Positions 46,134 to 57,564 are shown, counted from the first letter of the stretch. The stretch: 64,000 nucleotides of DNA from Fremontodendron californicum (GCA_030761205.1 JAULJL010000015.1:7879501-7943500); one strand, 5' to 3'. The notes: generated from the letters alone by a model not told the origin. Translations and numbers: made by a program.

Positions 46134-47900
46134 CATTATCTAACATTTTGCTTGTTGTGTCTCAGTTATAATAAGTGGTTAGCAAGCTCTGCAGGTAATA
46201 TCTCCTAAATTCTACCTTTAAAATTTGACATTGGGGACAATGTCATATTTTAGTAGGGGGTAAGGGACATATTTTGCTAAAAAAAAATAAAAATTTGTTG
46301 TGTTTTAAGACATTTAGAAGTATTCATTCTGAACAAGGTCTGAGTAAGGGAGACTTGAGACATACCTTGTCAGTTTGATTTAATCTTCTTCTTCTTCAAA
46401 AAAAAAAAAAAAAAAAAAAAGCATGTTTAGACTTAGTGTGTTTTTTTAGTTACTTTCAATACTATAATGAGATATGAATTGCATAAGTCTAAAACAGATT
46501 TATTAGTGAGAAGATTTTCATGAGAATTGAGCTTGATGTCAACCTTTTTATGAGCCAATGTTAATATGATATGTTGATTGAGAAAGAAGCATGTTTAGAC
46601 TTAATCTGACTTGTATAATCATCCTTGTGAGTTTTTGAGCCTATAATGATTGATGCATTATACAAATCAATCTAATTTCTTTCTTGAGTGCTCTTATGAT
46701 TACATGATTCTCTAGAACTTGCTTTAAATCGTTTGAGACTATATTGATACATGTGACAACATGAATATGATAGAGGCATTAGGATTATAACCAGAGCCAA
46801 ACAGCCATCCCTTATTAATGTTCTAAGAGAACATCCCCACTAGTGAGCCAATTTGAGCCTATATTAAATATGCTGTTTTATTGGTAACCACAACTTACAC
46901 CTAGCCTAAATATACTTATATCCTTACCCTTGTTCTAAAGATGGATTATATATTTTGAGACATATTGCAAAAAAACAAGGGATATTTTTAGTTAAAAATT
47001 TGGGTTGGAAACAAAAGATAAGTGTGGGGGAAGAAAAGAAAAGAAAAAGTCAAGAGAAAAAGAAAGGGATCATTGTCAAATACATTCCCATATTATTAAA
47101 AAAAAAAAAATCTTATCTTGAACTTCTAGTTAAAGTAAAGAAAAAGATGTTACAAAGTTGGTTAGAATGATGCAAAGGCTCAACATGAATATTTAGCCTA
47201 TGTTATTATGTGCTTTATAAGAGTTTTGAGAAGTTTTATTTGTATGATCTTATTATGTCTCTAAACTCTATGAACTCTTTGGAACCTTTTGGATATCTTT
47301 ATCTTTTTGTTCTTTAACCACATTATAACCCTTTGGCCCCATTACAACCTTGAATAAAGACCTCTTGATTTATGAAGTTGTATGATCTAAATAGTGGAGA
47401 ATAGGTGGACAAGCAAGCATATGGTAGAAGTGTTTTCATGAGATTGATTGAGTGTAAACACTTTACCACTACTTTAAAGAGTGAAAATCATGAGAGTATC
47501 CCATGTGAGAGGTTGAGATTAAGTTGAATATGCACTATGTTGATTGAAATATGTTATGTTAATATTGGCTTAACTCATTTATTTACATTCAAGCAAGATT
47601 TTTTGTGAATTTATTTAAGCTATTGATTAGTTTTTAAGACTTGTCCAATGATTATCTCTAATTTATATTGGAAGGATTAATTATAATTATTATTTTTAGT
47701 TTTTCTTATGTCTTCAATGTTTGTGGGTATCGTCCTAGTAAACCCTCACGAGACTAAACTCGTCCACTAGGGACACCTAGGGGTTTAAAGGCTTGTGTCA
47801 CATGCTAAGTGCCACCGTGATTTCCTACGAAAATGGATTAGATTAGATTTTCTTATTTTATTTTTATTGAGTCGTTGCTAGGGACTAGCAACAATCTAAG
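46134..47900 (+). other. Non-coding 3' region of the nested element
   Basis: No frame above about 75 codons. It contains the phrase acattggggacaatgtca and purine runs (aatttgggtt and tgtgggggaag near 47000-47030), reminiscent of the 3' untranslated region of Athila/Tat elements. No reverse transcriptase remnant is seen. Confidence 0.7.
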
Positions 47901-47910
47901 TGTGGGGGTG
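47901..47910 (+). other. Polypurine tract of the nested element
   Basis: TGTGGGGGTG directly abuts the 3' LTR, where plus-strand synthesis would be primed. Confidence 0.8.
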
Positions 47911-49392
47911 TGATAACTCGTATAATTATATAGTTTTTAGTTATGTTTTATTATTGTTTTGTGTCAAATACGAGTTATTATTGTTTAGTCTAATTGTGTT
48001 TATGATCTTTTATATTTTTATGTAATTTGGTGTTTTTCACAAGTTTCTTTGAGTGATTTCAGATTACTAGAATTAAGGGCAAATCCAGTTCAGTTCTAGT
48101 TCTGACACCGTTTGCCATATCAGCTATATCTCGAGTTTCACTGAAGAAATAAGGCTGAAATTTGTAGTCGTGCAAAGCTAAGAGGCATATCTATCTTTTT
48201 CATGTTTTACACTGCTTGAAACGGAGTCGTTTTCCCTAGCGAAATCGACCATCAAGTTGGCTGATGTGCAATGACGTCTGTGCTGACCTGTTTTCGTATT
48301 TTGCCTATATCTTCTTATCCACATCAGCAAATGAGCTGATTCCAATGGCTATGGATCCGTAACTGATAGGGGTATATTTTTCTAGAAGACAATTGTATCA
48401 GATCGAGCCTCCAACATTGACAAAATCGACCATCAAGCTGGCTGATCAGAATTGTCATACAATATGACGAAAATTGTTAGAAAAATGCACCCACCTATTA
48501 TACCTACCTTTGAAATTTGTAAAGCTTGTCTCTTGTCATTTAGCCCTCCAAAATGTGTATAAATAGAGGGCATTGGATGAGTATTGGGATACATTATACA
48601 TTGGTAGGATAGCCATTGTAATAAAATTCTCTAAGTTTTGTTTTTCTTTCCTTTCTCTAGTTTTCTTTTTCTTCTTACATTTCTTTTCATTTTATTCATA
48701 TCTAGTATGTGTTTCTAATCATATTGTTGAGGTGATGAGGTGAAGCTCTTGGTAAATGCTAAGGTTAGTCTCTTAAACATGAGCTAAAATGAATCATCAT
48801 TTATAAGCACTAGTATAGATAATATTTTCTTTTGGTTTAAAATCATACTTGCAAAGTAGAGATCTTGATTCATTATTGACAATGAAAATGGCACAGTAAA
48901 TGCTTGGTTTCATAACCTTGATTTGTTGTAGACATATAACTTGGCATAAGGAATGCTTGGACTCTTTTTATGAGTTTTGAGGACACCAAATGAACATAAT
49001 ATCATATGCTATGGACGTTGGACAATTTGGACTGAATTGCTAAACCTTCCGATTGGAACCTCCCTTATGTGTGGATTTCAATTGTGTAATAAAACAAGAT
49101 TAATCTTAGCATAACACCAAGAGTGGATTCTCTAACCTCAACATCTTTTCTTATTGTTTTTTATATCTTGTTTAATTGCTTTTATGTTATTTTGTTTATT
49201 TTGTTCTCTAATATCTTGTTTACTTTCTTTGTTATTGATTCCCTAATATCTTGTTTATTTTCTTTTTCTTATATATTTATAAACTTATACTTACTAATAC
49301 GCTTCCCTGTGGTTCGACCTCGGACACCCGAGAATTTATTACTTGAACATAACCTGCACTTGGGTTTACAACTCTTAATTGAGTTACCATCA
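47911..49392 (+). repeat. 3' LTR of the nested Athila-like element
   Basis: 1482 bp, the same length as the 5' LTR, with about six single-base differences noticed by eye (for example taagtg/gagtg, gaagcaat/gaagaaat and gggcctt/gggcatt). The TATA box is near 48558. Confidence 0.95.
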
Positions 49393-49397
49393 CCGTC
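49393..49397. repeat. Target-site duplication CCGTC, right copy
   Basis: Identical to 40442-40446. Confidence 0.95.
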
Positions 49398-50189
49398 CAT
49401 GAAGGAAAAGAAGGCCTCCCTCTCACCAAGGTCCAAAATTTGAAGCATGAGTTTCGAGAACTCCCGGACATACTCGCGCACCTCCCCGCGCTGGGTAAGC
49501 CTCCTTAATTTGGCTCGTGCCTCATTTTCGGCATACTCGGGGTAGAATTGCTGCCTAAACTCCCTTTGGAACTCCTCTCACGTTCCAATGGCAGCTCCCC
49601 CTCGCCTTGCATCGTCGGACCTGCGATGCCACCATAACAAGGCAATATCGACTAAGTACATAAAAGCAGTGCTTACCTTGGTAGCATCATCATCAATGTA
49701 TGTTGCTTGGAAATATTGCTCCATGCCCTATAAGAAATTGTCCACATCATTGGCGGCTCTAGTCCCTTTGAACTCTTTGGGCTTCGGAATCTCTACTCGA
49801 TGCTTAGGCGTCACCGCAAGCATGCCACCCCCGATGGCTGCTTTGCAGGTCGAGAGCTCCCCCTTGAGCTCCTCAATTTCCTTTCGTAAGGCCTCGACCA
49901 TGGCCTCTAGGGCATCATTTCGTTGGGTGAGTAAGTCTATGGATTCGTTGAGAACGGCTTGCATCTCCTCATTGAGCTCCTTTCTCCTCGAGTCTAGCTC
50001 ATCGATGCGCCCTTCAGCATCCTCGACCCTGTCCACGACCCCAGCCATGGTCAGCTCCACCTTGGCTAGGCGGGTCTCCATAGACGACAACACATCACTC
50101 GAGCTCCCTCGAGAGCCTCTTTTCTTTCCCTTGGTAGCAGCACGAGTCTCCTCCCTTTGCTGGCTCATCACGTCGGATTGGGACGCCAT
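49398..50189 (-). pseudogene. Chromovirus copy 1: gag 5' part
   Basis: Reads leftward from an ATG at 50187-50189 (MASQSDVMSQQREETRAATK). A basic stretch is followed by a heptad-rich coiled-coil region (about residues 40-115) and the conserved PKPKEFKGTRAANDVDNFL. The frame breaks near 49728. Gag continues to 49398, is interrupted by the Athila-like element and resumes at 40446. It forms the retroelement core particle. Confidence 0.85.
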
Positions 50190-50218
50190 CTATCAACTAG
50201 CACATTTGAGCAACCCTT

Positions 50219-50230
50219 GCTCTGATACCA
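50219..50230 (-). other. Primer-binding site of chromovirus copy 1 (tRNA-iMet type)
   Basis: On the minus strand this reads TGGTATCAGAGC, complementary to the 3' end of plant initiator tRNA-Met, two bases after the LTR end. Confidence 0.85.
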
Positions 50231-50232
50231 AC

Positions 50233-50670
50233 TGTCACGTGCTAAGACTTAAGTCGAGCAAACGTGCGGCCTTAGGCTCAGATTTGTTGCCTTAGTATGC
50301 CTAAGTCCAGTCTTGAACCACTTGAAGTGTGCCTAAACTAAGAAGCCTCGAGATACCTAACTTGACTAAGTTGCTAGAGCACTAGAATGCAAGTGAGTAA
50401 CTTGGAAATGTAAGGCTTTGTATTGCTCAACAAAGTTCTGTACAAATGAGGGGTGGGGGCAGCCCCTATTTATAGACAACTCCCCTTTTCAAGTGTGGCT
50501 AAAATTAGGCCAAGTGTGTAGCCAATACATCAGCACTAGAAGCCTCCCTACGGTTCTAGAGTGTTCTAGTCAAGGCTGCCTCTGGAACCTTCTAGAGTTT
50601 GCTGATCAGCATTGCCTTGCTGAAGTCCCTAGAGGGCTCTAGAAAATTCTCGAGTTGGCTTGCCTGCTTG
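50233..50670 (-). repeat. Chromovirus copy 1: 3' two-thirds of a 5' LTR
   Basis: About 438 bp homologous to the LTR at 52193-52837 in reverse orientation, ending (plus strand) tgtcacgtgc. The distal third is missing and is replaced at 50670 by RT/RNase H coding sequence. The join falls in a short shared gcttg-like word. Confidence 0.85.
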
Positions 50671-51557
50671 TTGGCATTCCCGGTTCCAATCCCACATTCT
50701 ACCCTTCTTGAGCATGTCCGTCAAATGTGTGGTGATGTTTGAGTAGCCTTTGATGAAGCATCGTTAGTAGTTCACCAGACCAAGGAATGATCGCAACTCG
50801 GTGACCTTGGTTGGCGGCTCCCAATCTAGTATGGCACGGACCTTGTTCTTGTCCATGCGAATTTTGCCACCTCCGACTATGTGGCCTAAGAAGGCACCTC
50901 TCGTTGAGCGAATGAGCACTTCTCATTCTTAACATAAAGCTCATTCTCTCGAAGGACTTGGAACACTTCCCGTAAGTGCTCCACATGCTCCTCGAGTGTC
51001 CGGCTATAAATAACAATATCATCAAGGTAAACTACAACAAAGCGGTCTAAGAATGGTTGTAGTACCTTGTTCATGAGGGTGCAAAACGTGGCCGGAGGAT
51101 TCGTGAGTCCGAAAGGCATGACGAGGAACTCATACGAGCCATAGCGAGTGACACAAGCTGTTTTCTGTTTATCCCCCTCGGCTATGCGTACTTGGTAGTA
51201 GCCCGATCTCAAGTCAAGCTTGGTGAACCATCTGGCTTCTCCAAGCTGATCGAACAAGTCGGCAATGATTGGGATCGGATACTTGTTCTTGACCGTTAGC
51301 TTGTTGAGTGCCCTATAGTCGATGCAAAGAGGCAAGGACCCATCGTGCTTTCGTTGAAAGAGAACCGGTGCACCATACGAGGGCCTTTGATGGCCTGTTG
51401 TACCCAACATCGATAAGCTCCCTGAGCTGTTTGCGCAACTCCTCAAGCTCGGGTGGTGACATCCGATAGGGGGCCTTGGCTGGTGGCAGTGCATTAGGCA
51501 CCAGCTCGATTTTATGGTCCACCTCCCTCTTGGGTGGTAGCCTCTTGGGCAGCTCCG
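50671..51557 (-). pseudogene. Chromovirus RT fragment
   Basis: Reads leftward: the protease-RT linker (VDHKIELVPNALPPAKAPYR), RT motifs KLDLRSGYYQ, FGLTNPPATF and VVYLDDIVIY, then the start of the RT-RNase H connection (near 50700). It is bounded on the right by inverted integrase sequence at 51558 and on the left by an LTR fragment at 50670. It therefore has neither gag nor integrase attached. Frameshifts occur near 51380 and 50895. Confidence 0.8.
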
Positions 51558-52192
51558 CAAACGCCCAGCACTATAGCAGCAGCTTATAAGGGACCCAACC
51601 TAGCAGCATACAAGGTTGCCAAAGCTTGGCAAGAGCATGCTGATCTAGCCCGAGCATTTCTGCACAAGACAGCCAGACGATCGAAGAAATGGGCTGATCG
51701 TAAGCGACGGGACGTGGAGTACCAAGTCGGAGACTTAGTGCTAGCGAAGCTACACTTGGTGCTACGCACAAAAGGCAGGCACAAAGGGCTTGTGCGCCGA
51801 CATGAGGGTCCTTTCAAAGTTCTTAAACGAGTAGGCAAGGTGGCCTACAAGCTTGAGCTACCCTCGAAGCTCAAGGTGCATCCGATTTTCCATGTAAGCA
51901 TGCTCAAACCATTTCATGGAGACTGGGATGATCCATCACGAGGGGAATCTCAGCGAGCACCCGTAGAAGTTAGGACCTCCTATGATAAAGAAGTTCAATG
52001 CATCTTGGCCGACCGGGTTGTTCGACAGCAAAATTATATACCAAGGCACGAATATCTGGTGCAATAGAAGGGACTGCCCGAAAGCGAGGCTAGTTGGGAA
52101 CCGGCCGAGGTGTTATGGCAATTCAAGGAAAAGATCGACCAGTTCCACGCGGAGGATTCGACGAGGGCGTCGCTCGATCAGGTGGGGGAGAA
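51558..52192 (+). pseudogene. Chromovirus integrase C-terminus and chromodomain (inverted segment)
   Basis: In the plus direction: an integrase C-terminal region (VGDLVLAKLH, GPFKVLKRVGKVAYKLELP, HPIFHVSMLKPFH), then a chromodomain (EVQCILADRVVRQQNYIP, EYLVQ-stop-KGLPESEASWEP). The stop at 52065-52067 replaces the chromodomain Trp normally before K-G. The chromodomain steers integration to particular histone marks and defines chromoviruses. The frame ends just before the polypurine tract at 52181. The orientation is opposite to the coding sequence on both sides. Confidence 0.85.
52181..52192 (+). other. Chromovirus polypurine tract
   Basis: GGTGGGGGAGAA directly precedes the LTR start TGTCACGG. 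Confidence 0.85.
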
Positions 52193-52837
52193 TGTCACGG
52201 TTTGCCCGAGACCACTCGATAGTAGCGCCACTGCCTTAGAGGGTTTCCAGCATCAGGGCGCGGGTCGAGTCACAAACCAGGCAACAAGAGGCCCCAAGGG
52301 GCGGTCTCTACAACAGAAAGTTCTAGAAGGCCCTAGACAGCTCTAGACTCGTCCAGGCCAAGCAGGCTGACCGGAACCATCCAGGCCCCTCTAGGCACAG
52401 CAAGCAGGCAAGGCAACTCGGGAAGTTTCTAGAGCCCTCTAGGGACTTCAGTAAGGCAATGCTGATCACCAGACTCTAGAAGGCCCCGAGGCAGCCTTGA
52501 CTAGAACACTCTAGAACCGTAGGGAGGCTTCTAGTGCTGATGTATTGGCCACACACTTGGCCTAATTTTAGCCACACTTGAAAGGGGGAGTTCTCTATAA
52601 ATAGGGGCTGCCCCAACCCCTCATTTGTACAGAACTTTGTTGAGCAATACAAAGCTTTACATTTCCAAGCTACTAACTTGCATTCTAGTGCTCTAGCAAC
52701 TTAGCCAAGTTAGGAATCTCGAGGCTTCTTAGTTTAGGCACACTTCAAGTGGTTCAAGGCAGAACTTAGGCATACTTAGGCAACAAATCCGAGCCTAAGG
52801 CCGCACGTTTGCTCGGCTTAAGTCTTAGCACGTGACA
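52193..52837 (+). repeat. Full-length chromovirus LTR (645 bp), 3' position
   Basis: Starts TGTCACGG and ends CGTGACA, in register with the polypurine tract before it. The same length is found for the LTR at 56910-57554. A TATA box (tataaata) is at 52596-52603. The 210 bp upstream of it carries about ten CTAG words and three heat-shock-element-like modules, listed separately. Confidence 0.9.
52316..52516 (+). promoter_or_regulatory. Cluster of heat-shock-element-like modules in the chromovirus LTR
   Basis: Three modules fit the alternating GAA-nn-TTC-nn-GAA pattern bound by heat-shock factor trimers. 52316-52328 is GAAAGTTCTAGAA, an exact three-unit match. 52422-52434 is GAAGTTTCTAGAG, one base off. 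52504-52516 is GAACACTCTAGAA, one base off. They lie about 280, 175 and 90 bp upstream of the TATA box, a natural promoter position. Heat-shock control of plant retroelements through such sites is established for the copia element ONSEN; activity here is inference. Confidence 0.55.
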
Positions 52838-55800
52838 GTAAACCTATCCACTACGACCATGATGCTCCCGTACCCAACAGCCTTGGGTAGTCAGACGATA
52901 AAGTCCATGGAGACGCTCTCCCATGGGCGCTCCGGTATGGGCAACGGCTCTAAGAGACCGGCTGGTGACTTAGGCTCGACCTTGTCTTGTTGACACATAA
53001 GGCAAGTCTTTACATAAGCCTCGACGTCGTCCCGCATGTGAGGCCAATAGTATCGGTCCTCGACTAAAGCTAGGGTGCGGTGCACACCCGGATGGCCATC
53101 CCATCTTGAGTCATGGCACTCTTACATGACTTCCTTGCGTAGCTTCCCATATTGTGGCACATAAAGACGGTTCCCCTTGGTGTAGAGAAGGTCAGCTTCG
53201 AGCCAAAATCTTCTAATCTTTCCTTTCTTGGCATACTCCATGATGGTTTTGGCTGTCGGGTCATGAGGCAGACCTTTCTTGATGCGCGGCACCAGGGAGC
53301 CTTCAGGGCGATTGATGGTAGCAAGCTCCATCTTTCGACTAAGCGCATCAACCACCGAGTTAGCCTTTCCAGGCTTGTATTCCATAGAAAAGTCAAACTC
53401 TGCAAGGAAATCTTGCCATCGGGCTTGCTTAGGGGACATCTTTTTTTGAGTTTGAAAGTAGCTAGTGGCTACATTGTCGATTTTGACCACGAATCTGGAC
53501 CTCAACAAGTAGTGTCGCCATGTCCGAAGACAGTGCACCACGGCTGTCATCTATTTTTCTTGGACCGTAAGGCAATCAGATGATTATCTTGCATCAGGAC
53601 ACCACCTATCGCATAGTCCGATGCATCCGTATGCACTTCATATGATTTGGTGTAGTCCGGAAGAGTAAGCACGGACTCTTCCGTGACAGCATGCTTCAAC
53701 CTGTTAAAGGCTTGTTGGTACTCCCGGTTCCAATCCCACATTCTTCCCTTCTTGAGCATGTCCGTCAAGGGTGTGGTGATGTTTGAGTAGCTTTTGATGA
53801 AGCGTCGATAGTAGTTCACCAGACCAAGGAATGATCGCAACTCGGTGACCTTGGTTGGCGGCTCCCAATCTAGTATGGCACGGACCTTGCTCTTGTCCAT
53901 GCGAATTTTGCCACCTCCGACTATGTGGCCCAAGAAGGGCACCTCTCATTGAGCGAATGAGCACTTTTCCTTCTTGACATAAAGCTCATTCTCTCGAAGG
54001 ACTTGGAACACTTCCCGTAAGTGCTCCACATGCTCCTCGAGTGTCCGGCTATAAATAACAATATCATCAAGGTAAACTACAACAAAGCGATCTAAGAATG
54101 TTTGTAGTACCTTGTTCATGAGGGTGCAAAACGTGGCTGGAACATTCGTGAGTCCGAAGGACATGACCAGGAACTCGTACGAGCCATAGCGAGTGACACA
54201 AGCTGTCTTCTGCTTTTCCCCCTCTGCTATGCGTACTTGGTAGTAGCCCGATCTCAAGTCAAGCATGGTGAACCATCTGGCTTCACCAAGCTGATCGAAC
54301 AAGTCGGCAATGAGTGGGATCGGGTACTTGTTCTTAACCGTTAGCTTGTTGAGTGCCCTATAATCAGTGCACCATACGGGGCCTTTGATGGCCTGATGTA
54401 CCCAGCATCGATAAGCTCCCTAAGCTGTTTGCGTAACTCCTCAAGCTCGGGTGGTGACATCCGGTAGGGGGCCTTGGCTGGTGGCAGTGCATTAGGCACT
54501 AGCTCGATTTTATGGTCCACCTCCATCTTGGGTGGTAGCCTCTTGGGCAGCTCCGCAGGCATAACGTCCTTGAAGTTTTGTAGTACTTCGAGCACTTCAA
54601 GGGTGTATCATCCTTGGACTCTAAGGGCTGCTGGGACTCTTCGAACTTTAGGCTAGCAAGATATGTGTCCTGGTCTTTCCTTAGACCCTTGGCTAGCTGG
54701 ATGGTTGATAGCATCTTGGTTCCAGCCCCCGACTCTCGTTTGACCGACACAATGTATTGGCAACGAGGATCCAAGATGCATAGGTAGTTGGCAAAAGGCA
54801 CAAGGAGAGCATTGATACGATCAAGAAAGTCTAGGCCAACTACAAGTTCATTGTCATCAAGATGAATTACCTCGATAGTGGCCTTGCCTTTCCATTGTCC
54901 GAGTTAAAGCTCAACTCCTTGTGCAACTCCAACGGTTGGGACTTCCTTGAAGTTGACTGTCTTGATCTATCGAGCCCCTTTCTCTAGCTTGAGCCCAAGC
55001 TTCTCGGTTGTTCCTTCGAACAGGAACAAGTCGGATGCGCCCGTATCTACTAACGCATTCATCCGTCTGCCCGCAACATTGATGTCTACGAACATCAAGC
55101 CCTTTTGCTTTCGGCAACGCTTGGCCTGAACATAACTAAGCATCATCGAGCCAAGCCTTAGAGCCTCCCTTTCCGGTTCCTCAACCTCCTTGGTTATGGC
55201 AGATAACTTGGCTCTCTTGGGGCAGTCCCACACCCGGTGCGGGCATTCGCATAAGAAACATGCTAATGGCTCTCTATCTTTCTTCTTGTCCCCTCCTTGG
55301 TGGACTTCCATTTCTCGATCAATGGCTTGCCGTTGCCACCCTTGGACTGTCGATCCTTTTCTCCCCCACCTTTGCCCTTGCCCTTGGGCTTGGAGGACTC
55401 GGTCTTGTCCAACCTCTTGAACTCCACCAGGGACTCGGCAACAGTCACGGCTCAGGTCAGGTCCTGGACGCCCCTACTTTGCAGCTCTTGCTTGGCCCAG
55501 GGCTTGAGTCCGTCCATGAAGGAAAAGAGGGCCTCCCTCTCACCAAGGTCCGAAATTTGAAGCATGAGTTTCGAGAACTCCCGGACATACTTGCGCACCT
55601 CCCGCGTTAGGTAAGCCTCTTTAATTTGGCTCGTGCCTCGTTTTCGGCATACTCGGGGTAGAATTGCTGCCTAAACTCCCTTTGGAACTTCTCCCACATT
55701 CCAATGGCAGCTCTCCCTCGCCTTGCATCGTCGGACCTGCGACGCCACCATAACAAGGTAATATTGACTAAGTACATAGAAGCGGTGCTTACCTTGGTAG

Positions 55801-56295
55801 CATCATCATCGATGCCTGTTGCCCGAAAATATTACTCCATGCCCCATAAGAAATTGTCTACATCTTTGGCGGTCCTAGTCCCTTTGAACTCTTTGGGCTT
55901 CAGAATCTCTGCTCGGTGCCTAGGCGTCACCGCAAGCATGCCACCCCCGATGGCTACTTTGCAGGTTGAGAGCTCCCCTTTGAGCTCCTCCATTTCCTTT
56001 CGTAAGGCCTCGACCATGGCCTTTAGGGCATCATTTCGTTGGGTAAGTAAGTCTGTGGATTCGTTGAGAACGGCTTGCATCTCCTCCTTGAGCTCCTATC
56101 TCCCCGAGTCTAGCTCATCGATGCACCCTTCAGCATCCTCGTCCCTGTCCATGACCCCAGCCACAGTCAGCTCCACCTTGGCTAGGTGGGTCATCATAGA
56201 CGACAACACATCCCTCGAGAGCCTCTCTTCTTGCCCTTGGCAACAACACAGGTCTCCTCCCCTTGTTGGCTCATCACGTCGGATTGGGACGCCAT
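52838..56295 (-). pseudogene. Chromovirus copy 2: gag, protease, RT, RNase H, start of integrase
   Basis: Read leftward from the gag ATG at 56293-56295. Recognised are gag (PKEFKGTRTAKDVDNFLWGM near 55832-55900), a zinc knuckle (CFLCECPHRVWDC near 55240), protease (LVDTGASDLFLFEG near 55050), RT (YLDD near 54060) and RNase H (about 53150-53700). The integrase zinc-binding and core start follow (CLMCQQDK, then SMDFIV near 52891). Integrase is cut at 52838, shortly after the first catalytic Asp. Defects include gag frameshifts, a ~50-bp loss in RT near 54366, another near 53568 in RNase H, and stops near 53947 and 52890. Unlike copy 1 it retains the zinc knuckle and protease. Confidence 0.85.
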
Positions 56296-56324
56296 CTATC
56301 AACTAGCACACTTGAGCAACCCTT

Positions 56325-56336
56325 GCTCTGATACCA
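56325..56336 (-). other. Primer-binding site of chromovirus copy 2 (tRNA-iMet type)
   Basis: Reads TGGTATCAGAGC on the minus strand, two bases from the LTR, as in copy 1. Confidence 0.85.
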
Positions 56337-56338
56337 AC

Positions 56339-56751
56339 TGTCACGTGCTAAGACTTAAGCCGAGCAAACGTGCGGCCTTAGGCTCGGATTTGTTGTCTTA
56401 GTATGCCTAAGTTCAGCCTTGAACCACTTGAAGTGTGCCTAAACTAAGAAGCCTCGAGATGCCTAACTTGACTAAGTTGCTAGAGCACTAGAATGCAAGT
56501 GAGTAGCTTGAAAATGTAAGGCTTTGTATTGCTCAACAAAGTTCTATACATATGAGGGGTGAGGGCAGCCCCTATTTATAGACAACTCCCCCTTTCAAGT
56601 ATGGCTAAAATTAGGCCAAGTGTGTGGCCAATACTTCAGCACTAGAAGCCTCCCTACGGTTCTAGAGTGTTCTAGTCAAGGCTGCCTTTGGGGCCTTCTA
56701 GAGTTTGCTGATCAGCATTGCCTTGCTGAAGTCCCTAGAGGGCTCTAGAAA
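56339..56751 (-). repeat. Chromovirus copy 2: truncated 5' LTR
   Basis: About 413 bp of LTR in minus orientation, starting (plus strand) tgtcacgtgc. It stops in ctctagaaac, where a plus-oriented protease-RT linker fragment begins. Confidence 0.85.
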
Positions 56752-56908
56752 CCAAGGTGCTATCAGCCATCCAGCTAGCCAAGGGTCTAAGGAATGACCA
56801 GGACACATATCTTGCTGCCCTCAAGTTCGAAGATTCCCAGCAGCCCTTAGAGTCCAAGGATGATACACCCTTGGAAGTGCTCGAAGTACTACAAGACTTC
56901 AAGGACGA
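56752..56908 (+). pseudogene. Chromovirus protease-RT linker fragment
   Basis: About 50 codons in the plus direction (AIQLAKGLRNDQDTYLAALK and ESKDDTPLEVLEVLQDFKD) match the linker encoded at 39960-40130 on the other strand. It is only a fragment, bracketed by two LTR pieces in opposite orientation. Confidence 0.8.
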
Positions 56909-56909
56909 A

Positions 56910-57554
56910 TGTCACGGTTCGCCCGAGACGACCCGAGAGTAGCGCCACTGCCTTAGAGGGTTTCCAGCATCAGGGCGCGGGTTCAAGTCACAAACCAGGC
57001 AACAAGAGGCCCCAAGGGGCGGTCTCCACAACAGAAGGTTCTGGAAGGCCCTAGACAGCTCCAGACTCGTCCAGGCCAGGCAGGCTGACCGGAACCATCC
57101 AGGCCCTTCTAGGCACAGCAAGCAGGCAAGCCAACTCGGGAAGTTTCTAGAGCCCTCTAGGGACTTCAGCAAGGCAATGCTGATCAGCAAACTCTAGAAG
57201 GCCCCAGAGGCAGCCTTGACTAGAACACTCTAGAACCGTAGGGAGGCTTCTAGTGCTGATGTATTAGTCACACTTGGCCTAATTTTAGCCACACTTGAAA
57301 GGGGGAGTTGTCTATAAATAGGGGCTGGCCCCACCTCTCATTTGTACAGAACTTTGTTGAGCAATACAAAGCCTTACATTTCCAAGCTACTCACTTGCAT
57401 TCTAGTGCTTTAGCAACTTAGCCAAGTTAGGCATCTCGAGGCTTCTTAGTTTAGGCACACTTCAAGTGGTTCAAGGCTGAACTTAGGCGTACTAAGGCAA
57501 CAAATCCGAGCCTAAGGTCGTACGTTTGCTCGGCTTAAGTCTTAGCACGTGACA
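56910..57554 (+). repeat. Full-length chromovirus LTR (645 bp)
   Basis: TGTCACGG...CGTGACA, the same length as 52193-52837. An exact three-unit heat-shock-element match GAAGGTTCTGGAA is at 57034-57046, and a near match at 57140-57152. It is followed by gtggggagaa, a polypurine-tract-like string leading into the next LTR piece. Confidence 0.9.
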
Positions 57555-57564
57555 GTGGGGAGAA

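Larger units (their letters stand above)
40447..49392 (+). mobile_element. Nested Athila-like LTR retrotransposon, RT-less, carrying a captured LOG copy
   Basis: An 8946-bp element: 5' LTR 40447-41928, tRNA-Asp-type primer site 41935-41952, gag-protease ORF 42140-45205, LOG-derived segment 45568-46133, non-coding DNA to 47900, polypurine tract 47901-47910, 3' LTR 47911-49392. The LTRs are both 1482 bp with TG...CA ends and differ at about six positions by eye, so the insertion is recent. It sits inside the gag of chromovirus copy 1. No reverse transcriptase, RNase H or integrase is present in the 5982-bp interior. It must therefore have been mobilised by an Athila-type helper, which is inference. 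Confidence 0.95.

Noticed and set aside
49588..50295. 235-codon plus-strand frame
   Set aside because: It is antisense to chromovirus gag (minus strand); the minus-strand protein has the family motifs, this one has none.
57555..57564. gtggggagaa as proof of a functional polypurine tract between two LTRs
   Set aside because: It follows an LTR end directly, so it is a junction fragment; nothing upstream could be primed from it.
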